Shown here piece after piece: positions 8,275-15,883 of a DNA stretch of 64,000 bases (within the stretch, counting starts at the first letter, position 1; each line of letters begins with the position of its first letter). The position numbers were made by a program, and so were the translations under genes. The stretch is from positions 744,001-808,000 of the forward strand of contig CBDCTS010000007.1 in NCBI GenBank assembly GCA_965222345.1, written 5' to 3'. The notes under the pieces were generated by a model. The model searched no databases. It had not been told where the DNA came from and was given only the letters and a program-made list of their open reading frames with translations. The DNA comes from JADFGZ01 sp965222345. GTDB taxonomy: Bacteria; Acidobacteriota; Terriglobia; 2-12-FULL-54-10.

Positions 8275-10188
8275 TTGAGAAGCGATGTTTCTGGATGGCC
8301 CGTGTGGAAGCTTGCTCTTTGGCTGCCTTTTTTGACGGCTGTCCTCCTGGCGCCGAGATTCTCTTCTTCGGCGTTGGCGCAAGTCTCCGCCGAAGTTTCC
8401 AAAAGTAACGCTCCTCAGATTTCCATATTTCCCCTTGCCGAAATCCAGCCTGGCATGAGAGGCATCGGAAAAACCGTTTTTGCAGGCAACAAAGTTGAGG
8501 AGTTCCAGGTGGAAATCCTGGGGGTCCTCAAGAACGTGGCCCCGCGACAGAACATGATTCTCGCCCGGCTGTCGGGAGGGCCGCTTGAAAGAACCGGCGT
8601 CATGGCCGGCATGAGCGGCAGCCCGGTTTATATCCAGGGGAGGCTGGTGGGAGCGGTCGCATCCGGCTTCCAGTTTTCCAAGGAGCCGATTGCCGGCATC
8701 ACTCCCATGGAGCAGATGCTCGATGCTTTCGAGGATAGTTCCGAAGCACCGCAACAGGAAACTACGCAAATCGCATGGACCTTCGAGCCCGGCATCGAGA
8801 GAGGCGACGACCTCCGCTTGGTTCCCTCAGGCGAGCCGGACTGGATGCCGCCCTTCCGCGGCCAGGTGCGCCGGGTCTTCTGGGGCGGGGCGGAAGCATC
8901 CATGGTTCACATCGCCACACCGCTGATGCTTTCCGGATTTACTGCAGAGGCAATCGAGCACTTCCTGCCGCAGTTTCGCGCACTGGGGCTGATTCCCACA
9001 CAGGGGGGCAGCGGTGGTGCGCAAGGCGACAACGTCATGGGCGATCCTTCCGGGTTGCAGCCCGGTTCCATGATCAGCGTTCAGTTGGTGCGGGGCGACA
9101 TGGGCGTGAACGCGGACGGCACCGTCACGCACGTGGACCAAGACCGCGTCTACGCCTTCGGGCACCGGCTGCTGGCGGCGGGGCCCATCGAGATTCCTTT
9201 CTCGGAGTCGCGGGTCATCACCCCGCTGGCGGGTTACGCCATTTCGATGAAGATATCCACGCCGGGGCAGTTGCTCGGGGCCATCCGGCAAGACCGCAGC
9301 TCCGGAATCTTCGGCCGTTTGGGGGAAAGAGCCAGCATGGTCCCCGTTGAGTTCGAGATGGTTTCCAATAATCGATCCAAGCGCTCCTACCAGTTTGAAG
9401 TGGTCAACGACCGCTTTCTGCTGCCGTTGCTGATGAACATGACCGTGTTGTCGGCCATAGGTTCCACGGAACGGATGGTGGGCGAATCCACGCTGCAGAT
9501 GGAGCAGACCATCTCGCTCGATGGGCTTCCGGATGTGAAACTCGAAAATTATTTCAGCGGCATTGCCAACGGCGCCATCCGGGCCGCCCAGTCTGCCACC
9601 GCTCCGCTGGCCTATCTGATGCAGAGCGGATTGGGGAAAGCGGATATCCAGAAGGTCCACCTCAGGGTTACCTCCACGGACCGCCGGATGACTCAGACGC
9701 TGGATCAGGTTTGGGTGGACCGGCGGGAGGTCAAGGCAGGCGAGGAGATGGAGGTGACCGCTCTGCTCCGCTCCCAGAATGGGGAGGAGACGGTGCAAAA
9801 AGCATGGGTGGATGTCCCGGCCAGCCTGGCGCCAGGGCCGCTCACCGTTACCGTGGCCGATGGAAGCTCCCTGGACCGGCGGGAGGCCTTGCAAGGTGGC
9901 AGGAGGGTTTTGCCCAAAGATACGGAACAACTGATCCGAGCCATAAATAAGTCACGCCGGAACAACCGGCTGTACGTGCGTCTGGAGCGGCGAGAGACGG
10001 GATTTGTTTTCCAGGGCGAGACTTTTCCTTCTCCTCCGCCCTCGATCGTGCGGGCATTTTCTACCGATCCTTCACTGGGCACAACCATCTCCCCGACCGG
10101 CCTGTCCACTGTGGCCGACTATGAACTCGATTCCTTGCCTTCTGTCGTTAGTGGGTACAAGAGAATTACTGTGACCGTAAAAGATTGA
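8275..10188 (+). CDS. Exported SpoIVB-type S55 peptidase domain protein
   Basis: About 638 residues. The frame is open from a GTG at 8203, but I prefer the TTG at 8275 because AGGGGG lies 7 nt upstream and the signal peptide (WKLALWLPFLTAVLLAP) then begins near the N-terminus. Around residues 52-150 lies a Peptidase_S55-like segment (IQPGMRGIGKTVF, then GMSGSPVYIQGRLVGAV) holding the candidate nucleophile Ser in GMSGSP. About 180 residues later come VTHVDQDRVYAFGHRL, with a candidate catalytic His, and AIRQDRSSGIFGRLG. In SpoIVB the His half precedes the Ser half; here the order is reversed. The C-terminal third has beta-rich segments of unknown role. It lies upstream of an exported propeller gene on the same strand. 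Substrate unknown. Confidence 0.8.
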   Translation: MRSDVSGWPVWKLALWLPFLTAVLLAPRFSSSALAQVSAEVSKSNAPQISIFPLAEIQPGMRGIGKTVFAGNKVEEFQVEILGVLKNVAPRQNMILARLSGGPLERTGVMAGMSGSPVYIQGRLVGAVASGFQFSKEPIAGITPMEQMLDAFEDSSEAPQQETTQIAWTFEPGIERGDDLRLVPSGEPDWMPPFRGQVRRVFWGGAEASMVHIATPLMLSGFTAEAIEHFLPQFRALGLIPTQGGSGGAQGDNVMGDPSGLQPGSMISVQLVRGDMGVNADGTVTHVDQDRVYAFGHRLLAAGPIEIPFSESRVITPLAGYAISMKISTPGQLLGAIRQDRSSGIFGRLGERASMVPVEFEMVSNNRSKRSYQFEVVNDRFLLPLLMNMTVLSAIGSTERMVGESTLQMEQTISLDGLPDVKLENYFSGIANGAIRAAQSATAPLAYLMQSGLGKADIQKVHLRVTSTDRRMTQTLDQVWVDRREVKAGEEMEVTALLRSQNGEETVQKAWVDVPASLAPGPLTVTVADGSSLDRREALQGGRRVLPKDTEQLIRAINKSRRNNRLYVRLERRETGFVFQGETFPSPPPSIVRAFSTDPSLGTTISPTGLSTVADYELDSLPSVVSGYKRITVTVKD

Positions 10189-10202
10189 TGGAATGGTTGA
10201 GC

Positions 10203-10224
10203 GATAGATAGCTATAGATAGATA
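10203..10224. repeat. Short GATA-type direct/inverted repeat
   Basis: Just after the S55 gene, GATAGATA, a central CTATAG and GATAGATA occur within 22 bases. It may be only a low-complexity patch in the 180-base gap before the propeller gene; no role can be assigned. Confidence 0.4.
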
Positions 10225-10367
10225 ATGACGCTCCAAGCGAAAACATGGACCGCGCTTCTAGCCGCAACCAGCGGAAGGATGTGCCTGGCTTCCGGCAACA
10301 ATTCAGCCGTGGCGCAGCGAGCTGGGTGGCGAAGTCAGCAGAGATGGCGAATTGGAGGGCGAGCCGG

Positions 10368-12674
10368 ATGGTGATGATGAAGAAGCTCAGCGGTGCGGTC
10401 CTGCTGGGGATACTGGTGAGTTCCTGGGCGTGGGCCGTCAGCACGCAATTCTGGTCGAGCGCGACCTTCCAGGATTTTGAGCGCGGCAATTTGAACGGAG
10501 TCTCTCTCAGCCGGGAGGGCCGCATGACGCTGGCTCCCCAACTGGAGGAGCTGTTCAGCACGGATCAGTCGATGATCTGGGCAGTGGCCCAGGACAAACA
10601 GGGGAACATCTATCTGGGCACGGGGCACAGCGGCAAAGTATTTCGGCTGGGGCCGGAGCTCGAGGGTTCTCTATTCTACGACGCTCCCGAGCCGGACATC
10701 TTCGCGCTGGCTGTGGACGCCGATGGCCGGGTTTACGTGGGGACTTCCCCGGACGGCAAGGTCTATCAGGTTGACGCGTCCGGCGAGGCCCGGGATTTTT
10801 TTGACCCGGAGTCCAAATATATTTGGTCCCTCGCGTTTGCTCCGGACGGCGCGCTGTACGTGGGTACGGGAGACCGGGGAAAGATCTATCGCGTTTCGGC
10901 CAGCGGCGAAGGAGAGCTTTTCTATGACACCCGGCAGAGTCACATCATGAGCATGGTTTTGACTCCTGATAACGAATTGATCGCCGGCAGCGAGCCGAAC
11001 GGCTTGCTCTACCGGTTGTCCGCCGGAGGAAAAGGTTTTGTGCTCTACGACGCTCCCGTTGCGGAGATTCACAGCGTCGCGGTTTCCCCCGAAGGCACCA
11101 TCTTTGCCGCAGCGATGGGACGTCCCAGCCAGGGCGGCTTGCGCCGGCTCGGCGTACCCGCTCAGGGCGGGCAAATTCCGGTGCGCGCTGCTACAACAAT
11201 CACCGTCCGGGCTGCCGACGAGCCCGGTGTTCCACCCGGCGGGGCGGAAGAGGGACCAGGCCAGCCGGGAGACCCCGGGCAGGGTAATCAAATGCAGAGG
11301 CAGGCCGGAGTTAACTCGTCCAGGGGCCTTCCCCGGGATATTTCCCGGGTGCAAAATAGGCAGACCACCCGAAGCGCGCTGTACCGGGTGCTGCCGGGGG
11401 GTGGCGTGGATACGCTATGGAATTCGCGGCGCGAAAACATCTATGCCTTGTTGCCCATCGGAGAAAAACTGCTGTTTTCCACCGATCAAAAAGGGCGCAT
11501 CTATGAGCTGACGCCGGACCGGCAGCTTTCCCTTTTGACGCAGACCGACCAGGAGCAGACCACTCGATTGATTCCCTACAAGGATTTTGTGCTGGCGACG
11601 ACGGCCAATCTGGGGAAAGTGTACCGGCTGGGGACTAAACCGGTGGCGACCGGTTCTTTCGAGTCCGAAGTCCGGGATGCAGGCAGCATCGCCAGCTGGG
11701 GCCAGATCAGTTGGAGCGCCGAGGCGCCTCCGGGCACCTCACTGGAGATGCTCACTCGGAGCGGCAACTCCCTCCGGCCCGATTCCACCTGGAGCGAATG
11801 GTCGCAACCTTACCGACAGGCAGAGGGAGAAAAGATTAGCAGTCCCCCGGCGCGGTATGTACAGTGGAAGGCCGTGTTCCGCGCGGCGGCCGACAGCGCC
11901 CCTGTTCTCTCTGAAGTAACCCTGGCCTATTTGCCCCAGAACCGGGCTCCGGTGATGACCGAGGTGAAGGTGACCCCGAGCGGCGGAGGAGCATCATCGT
12001 CAGGACCCACACGGGGCAATGCAGCTACCAGCCGATCCGTCCAAAACATGGCAACTGCGGGAATTTATTCCCGGGGAGTTTCTTCGTCCGGCGCTTCCTC
12101 CCGGCGCGCTTCAGGGCAACAAGCATTGAACATGACTTGGCTGGTGAATGACCCGGACCGAGATGAGCTTGCCTATGAGTTGTTCTTCCGGGGCGAGGGA
12201 GAAACAGAGTGGAAGCTGCTGGCAAAGGACTTGAAGCAGAATTACTTTCAACTGCCCAAGGATGCCCTCCCGGACGGCAAGTACCGGCTCAAGGTGAAAG
12301 CTTCCGACGCCGTGGTGAATCCGCAGGGGATGGCAAAGACGGCGGAGAGGGTGAGCGCTCCATTCTTGGTGGACGGCACGCCGCCCCAGGTGCAGGTTCA
12401 GCAAGCCTCGCGCAGAGGCCTTTCGGCAACCGCCCATTTTCGTGCTCTGGACCAAGCTAGCGTTCTTACACGGGCCCAATATGCTGTAGACGCCGAGCCT
12501 CCTCTGCCCTTGTTTTCCGGCGATGGAATCGTCGATTCCAAGCAGGAGACGTTCACGGTGGAGATCGACGACCTGGAGGCCGGGGAACACTTGATTACCT
12601 TGCGGGTCTACGATTCGGCCGGCAACGTGGGGGTTGGGAAAGTTTTGTTGCCTGCCAGCGATGCAGGGGAATAG
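10368..12674 (+). CDS. Exported beta-propeller protein with C-terminal Ig-like region
   Basis: About 768 residues. I take the ATG at 10368 (MVMMKK) because GGAGG lies 9 nt upstream and a signal peptide follows at once (LSGAVLLGILVSSWAWA). From about residue 50 to 250 there are 45-50-residue propeller repeats with cores such as IFALAVDADGRVYVGT, IWSLAFAPDGALYVGT and a GKIYRV strand, as in NHL/SMP-30-like propellers. A Gly/Pro/Gln-rich linker (about 300-340) interrupts the propeller, which resumes with VLPGGGVDTLW. Beyond about residue 440 come beta-sandwich-like segments (PVLSEVTLAYLPQNRAPVM; SAPFLVDGTPPQVQVQ) reminiscent of FN3/Ig-like modules. No catalytic motif is visible. Position after the S55 peptidase suggests a shared extracytoplasmic role, by inference only. 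Confidence 0.7.
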   Translation: MVMMKKLSGAVLLGILVSSWAWAVSTQFWSSATFQDFERGNLNGVSLSREGRMTLAPQLEELFSTDQSMIWAVAQDKQGNIYLGTGHSGKVFRLGPELEGSLFYDAPEPDIFALAVDADGRVYVGTSPDGKVYQVDASGEARDFFDPESKYIWSLAFAPDGALYVGTGDRGKIYRVSASGEGELFYDTRQSHIMSMVLTPDNELIAGSEPNGLLYRLSAGGKGFVLYDAPVAEIHSVAVSPEGTIFAAAMGRPSQGGLRRLGVPAQGGQIPVRAATTITVRAADEPGVPPGGAEEGPGQPGDPGQGNQMQRQAGVNSSRGLPRDISRVQNRQTTRSALYRVLPGGGVDTLWNSRRENIYALLPIGEKLLFSTDQKGRIYELTPDRQLSLLTQTDQEQTTRLIPYKDFVLATTANLGKVYRLGTKPVATGSFESEVRDAGSIASWGQISWSAEAPPGTSLEMLTRSGNSLRPDSTWSEWSQPYRQAEGEKISSPPARYVQWKAVFRAAADSAPVLSEVTLAYLPQNRAPVMTEVKVTPSGGGASSSGPTRGNAATSRSVQNMATAGIYSRGVSSSGASSRRASGQQALNMTWLVNDPDRDELAYELFFRGEGETEWKLLAKDLKQNYFQLPKDALPDGKYRLKVKASDAVVNPQGMAKTAERVSAPFLVDGTPPQVQVQQASRRGLSATAHFRALDQASVLTRAQYAVDAEPPLPLFSGDGIVDSKQETFTVEIDDLEAGEHLITLRVYDSAGNVGVGKVLLPASDAGE

Positions 12675-12860
12675 TGGCAGGCAATTTATTTTGAGCAAGT
12701 TAAGTTACCGTGGGGCGGCTTTATACACGAATACCCCGATTGGCTCTCCCCCGGTGGGTTTCCTGTTGATTTTTTTGCAGTTAATTGAGATTCCCATGCA
12801 ACTCCAGGGAATATTTCCTGCATCTGAACTAGCGTGATCAGGTGCGTTTCGTAGAGCGAC

Positions 12861-13466
12861 TTGAATTCGAGCCCCTACGATGTTTCAAAGAGTTCGGAAG
12901 CTGAGGCGATTGAACAAGCCAAGAGCGGCAGCGCCGACGCCTTTGAGCTACTTTACAATATCCACAAGCGCAGGGTGTACTCGCTTTGTTTGCGGATGAC
13001 AGGGAACACGGCCGAGGCGGAGGACCTGACGCAAGAGGCGTTTCTCCAAGTGTTCCGGAAGATTGGCACCTTCCGGGGCGAGGCGGCGTTTTCCACCTGG
13101 ATACATCGTCTGACCGTCAACTTAGTGTTGATGCGTCTCCGCAAAAAAAAGCTAGTGACCGCGTCTCTGGAGTCTAGCTTCGGCGGGGATACAGAGAGCG
13201 CTGCCAGCTACGATCCGGGAGAGGTTGACCCGGTGCTGGTTGGGTCGGTGGATCGTCTCAACTTGGAACGAGCGATGCAGGCCTTGCCAGCAGGTTACCG
13301 GCTGATCTTCCAACTTCACGACGTGGAGGGATACGAGCATCAGGAAATTTCCAACATGGTTGGCTGCTCGGTCGGCAATTCCAAGTCACAACTGCACAAG
13401 GCCAGGATGAGGCTGCGAGAGCTGTTGCAGGGAAAAGCATCTCCGGCACCCAAGAACCCGCGCTGA
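12861..13466 (+). CDS. RNA polymerase sigma factor, ECF family
   Basis: A 201-residue extracytoplasmic-function sigma factor beginning at a TTG (12861); there is no better in-frame start. Region 2 is clear at about residues 30-100 (LLYNIHKRRVYSLCLRMTG, AEAEDLTQEAFLQVFRK, FRGEAAFSTWIHRL). Region 4 is clear at about 145-190 (ALPAGYRLIFQLHDVEGY, HQEISNMVGCSVGNSKS, LHKARMRLREL). It is followed 34 bases later by a gene with a zinc-binding anti-sigma motif and then by a DUF4097 protein, the standard three-gene arrangement in which the anti-sigma holds the sigma factor at the membrane. Transcription is probably autoregulated, but I could not assign the promoter. Confidence 0.95.
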   Translation: MNSSPYDVSKSSEAEAIEQAKSGSADAFELLYNIHKRRVYSLCLRMTGNTAEAEDLTQEAFLQVFRKIGTFRGEAAFSTWIHRLTVNLVLMRLRKKKLVTASLESSFGGDTESAASYDPGEVDPVLVGSVDRLNLERAMQALPAGYRLIFQLHDVEGYEHQEISNMVGCSVGNSKSQLHKARMRLRELLQGKASPAPKNPR

Positions 13467-13500
13467 GGATTCCGCTTTGGCAGGGCAAGGAAGCTACGTT

Positions 13501-14160
13501 ATGAACTGCGAGGAATTTGGAAAACAGTTGCAGGAGGCAGATCTCTCCCATCCGTCTCTATCCTCCGGGATGGAGGCCCACCGCCAGGATTGCGCCGCCT
13601 GCGCGAGCCTGAGCGGGGATTTTGCGGAAATCCGGAGACAGGCCAGTCTGCTTCCGGAAGCAGAACCCTCCGGGCAGGTGTGGCAGCGAATCCATCAGCA
13701 GATAAGGGAGGAGGGCTTGATCCAAGCCCCCGCGCCCCTGCTGTTTTCCCCGGCGGCGAAGCTCGGATGGTTCCCGCGTTTGCAGATGGGTATGGCATAC
13801 GCGGCCATGTTCCTGGTGGGACTCGGCGTGGTCTATTTGTACAGTATCGGCACGACTTCCCCGGTTTCCTTCCAGGAGCCTCCAAGCACCGTGGCACAAG
13901 CTCCTGCCGAGCAGAGTCCCGCCGTGTCGCCGCCTCTGCCCGGGAACGATGAACCCATATTGGAACTGATTGCGAAGGCTCCCCCGGCGAAGCGCGACAC
14001 CTATGTGACGAACCTCAACCGGGTGAACTCCTCAATCCATCAGTTGAGCACCTTTTTGGAGGAAAATCCGGAGGACTGGTTTGCTCGCGAACAGCTTTTG
14101 AATGTTTATCAGCAAAAGGAACTCTTATGGAGAACCTTGGTCAATTGGGAAGAGTTCTGA
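13501..14160 (+). CDS. Membrane-anchored zinc-finger anti-sigma factor
   Basis: About 219 residues. The start at 13501 (MNCEEFGK) is supported by AAGGA 9-10 nt upstream; the frame is open slightly earlier. Residues 1-45 have the ZAS anti-sigma signature: Cys3 and a H-x3-C-x2-C cluster (AHRQDCAAC). A single membrane segment lies near residues 97-117 (MAYAAMFLVGLGVVYLYSIG), preceded by the cytoplasmic domain and followed by a Pro-rich extracytoplasmic linker and a helical tail. It should bind and inhibit the ECF sigma factor encoded just upstream. Its last 34 bases overlap the start of the DUF4097 gene, indicating translational coupling. Confidence 0.85.
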   Translation: MNCEEFGKQLQEADLSHPSLSSGMEAHRQDCAACASLSGDFAEIRRQASLLPEAEPSGQVWQRIHQQIREEGLIQAPAPLLFSPAAKLGWFPRLQMGMAYAAMFLVGLGVVYLYSIGTTSPVSFQEPPSTVAQAPAEQSPAVSPPLPGNDEPILELIAKAPPAKRDTYVTNLNRVNSSIHQLSTFLEENPEDWFAREQLLNVYQQKELLWRTLVNWEEF

Positions 14161-15068
14161 GCCGAGCGATTTTGACTCCCGCAATCCAAATGTTGCAAAC
14201 AGTAGAGGCGGCGCGCGCACGGATGCCGATTGCCGTCGCGGCGGTGGCGCTGCTGTGCTGGACTTCCCCGGCAATTCAAGCTGAGCAAATCCAAAGGAAA
14301 TTTTCCACCTCGGCCACTCCTTCCCTTTTCCTGCACAACCATATCGGCAGCATTTCTGTGAAGAGCTGGGAAAAAAACGAAATTGAAATCCAGGCTGAGC
14401 AGTTCTCCGATGCCGTGGAGGTGATGATCGAGGGTGGGCAGCAGAAGGTCAGCGTGCAGATTCACCCCAGGCGGGAAGGATTATCGCCGCAGGAAACCAA
14501 GATGGACTTCCAGATTCAGGTGCCTCGACAGGCCACGGTGCGGATCGACTGCGAGAGCGGAGACAGGATCGCCGTAGAAGATGTTAACGGCGACGTGTTC
14601 ATTGAGGCCGTCAGCGGGCGCGTGGAGTTGTCCGGGATCCAGGGAAATATCATGGTCCGCACGATGGACGGCCCCATACTCATCCGCGATTCCACCGGTC
14701 AAGTTGAGGCCCGTTCCATCAGCGGGGACCTGGAGTTTGTCGGGGTCAACGGCTCCCGACTGGTCGGCAACAGCAATTCCGGAACGATCAGTTACGAAGG
14801 AGATTTCGGGTCCGGCGGCAATTATATTTTGAACAACCACAGCTCCTGGATTCGCGTCCAACCTTCCCGCCAGGCCAGTTTTGATCTGAAGGCACGGGCG
14901 GTGGAAGGATTCATCGAGAGTGAACTCTCTTTCCGCCCTACCCCGATGGCAACGCCCTTCCGCCGTTTGTCTCCCCGCAAATTCGTGCAAGGCCGCTTCA
15001 ACAGCGGCGAATCCACCGTTACGATCACCTCGTTTAGTGGTACAATCCAATTGAACCGTCCCCGGTAA
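14127..15068 (+). CDS. Exported DUF4097 (putative adhesin-like) beta-solenoid protein
   Basis: A 313-residue protein whose ATG lies inside the anti-sigma gene, in another frame. An N-terminal hydrophobic segment (PIAVAAVALLCWTSPAIQA) acts as signal peptide or anchor. The remainder is repetitive beta structure of the DUF4097 type: GDRIAVEDVNGDVFIEAVSG, VELSGIQGNIMVRTMDGPI, QVEARSISGDLEFVGVNG, STVTITSFSGTIQL. DUF4097 proteins are often found with ECF/anti-sigma pairs and are thought to sense or respond to envelope state. That role is inferred from context; no enzyme motif is visible. Confidence 0.8.
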   Translation: MENLGQLGRVLSRAILTPAIQMLQTVEAARARMPIAVAAVALLCWTSPAIQAEQIQRKFSTSATPSLFLHNHIGSISVKSWEKNEIEIQAEQFSDAVEVMIEGGQQKVSVQIHPRREGLSPQETKMDFQIQVPRQATVRIDCESGDRIAVEDVNGDVFIEAVSGRVELSGIQGNIMVRTMDGPILIRDSTGQVEARSISGDLEFVGVNGSRLVGNSNSGTISYEGDFGSGGNYILNNHSSWIRVQPSRQASFDLKARAVEGFIESELSFRPTPMATPFRRLSPRKFVQGRFNSGESTVTITSFSGTIQLNRPR

Positions 15069-15123
15069 GCGGCTGGCGTCTGCCGGAGAGCGCTCCTGCA
15101 TTCTGCAAGAGTTGTTGTTTCCA

Positions 15124-15738
15124 ATGGCTTGCCAGGGGACGAATAGCGGGCGTGCCGCTCCATCCAGACAGGGAATGGCTTCTCTCTCTTCTCGGTCGTC
15201 GATTGCGAAGAATGGTATCTTTCTGGCGGGCTTCATGGGCTGCGGGAAGACCACAGTCGGCTTGCTTCTGTCGCAGAAGCTTGCTTGGAAATTCATTGAT
15301 TTGGATGAACAGATCGAGCAAGCTGAAGGCAGGACCATTGCCGAAATTTTCGCGCGCGCGGGCGAAGCCGCCTTTCGCAAAATGGAGCAGGAGGCCTTGC
15401 GGCGCATCTTACAGGAGGCTGCGCAGGCAGGCGGCCGCGTGGTGGCACTGGGCGGAGGGACGTTCGCCCAGCCTGCAAACTTTGAATTGCTCGAACAGTG
15501 GGGAGCGACTACCATCTGGCTGGAGTGCCCCTTGAAAGAGTTGCTGATGCGCTGCGCGTTGATGACCAATCGCCCGCTGTTCCGTGATGAGGCCAGCTTC
15601 CGGCGACTGTACCAGGAGCGTCTGCCTTTCTATCAGCGGGCTGCCTGCACGGTGCACACCGGGCAGGCGGACCCCGAGGAGGTCGTGAGCCAGATACTGG
15701 CTGCGCCCGCTTTGAAGGGAATGATATGCCGCGATTGA
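15124..15738 (+). CDS. aroK: Shikimate kinase
   Basis: ATP-dependent phosphorylation of shikimate in aromatic amino-acid synthesis. The P-loop GFMGCGKTTVG is followed by the shikimate-binding DxD-type motif (FIDLDEQIE), the Arg-bearing GEAAFRKMEQEAL, the GGG loop (VVALGGGTF) and the lid (MTNRPLFRD). The C-terminus (YQERLPFYQRAA) is typical. The start is uncertain: TTG 15112, ATG 15124 and ATG 15175 are all in frame, and the last would give the usual length of about 187 residues. No other aro gene is adjacent. Confidence 0.9.
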   Translation: MACQGTNSGRAAPSRQGMASLSSRSSIAKNGIFLAGFMGCGKTTVGLLLSQKLAWKFIDLDEQIEQAEGRTIAEIFARAGEAAFRKMEQEALRRILQEAAQAGGRVVALGGGTFAQPANFELLEQWGATTIWLECPLKELLMRCALMTNRPLFRDEASFRRLYQERLPFYQRAACTVHTGQADPEEVVSQILAAPALKGMICRD

Positions 15739-15883
15739 AGCAGAGCCCGTGCGCCAGGAATCGAGAAAGGTTCCGAGCAGCTTTGCCCGAAACCCTTCCT
15801 GCCGGAAACATTCGCCCGAGGGAGTAAGCGCTGCACGAATTTCCTCCGAACTCTCAGATCATCCGTCCAGATAGAAGGTTCCC

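Noticed and set aside
8827..9930. Open frame of 367 codons on the minus strand
   Set aside because: Antisense to the S55 peptidase gene; no start signal or family pattern.
12812..12855. Possible ECF-type promoter (TGAACT ... CGTTTC) before the sigma factor gene
   Set aside because: The boxes are plausible but not distinctive; the target motif of this sigma group cannot be known from one site.
14481..15569. Open frame of 362 codons on the minus strand
   Set aside because: It lies opposite the DUF4097 and shikimate kinase genes, both of which have recognisable domains.
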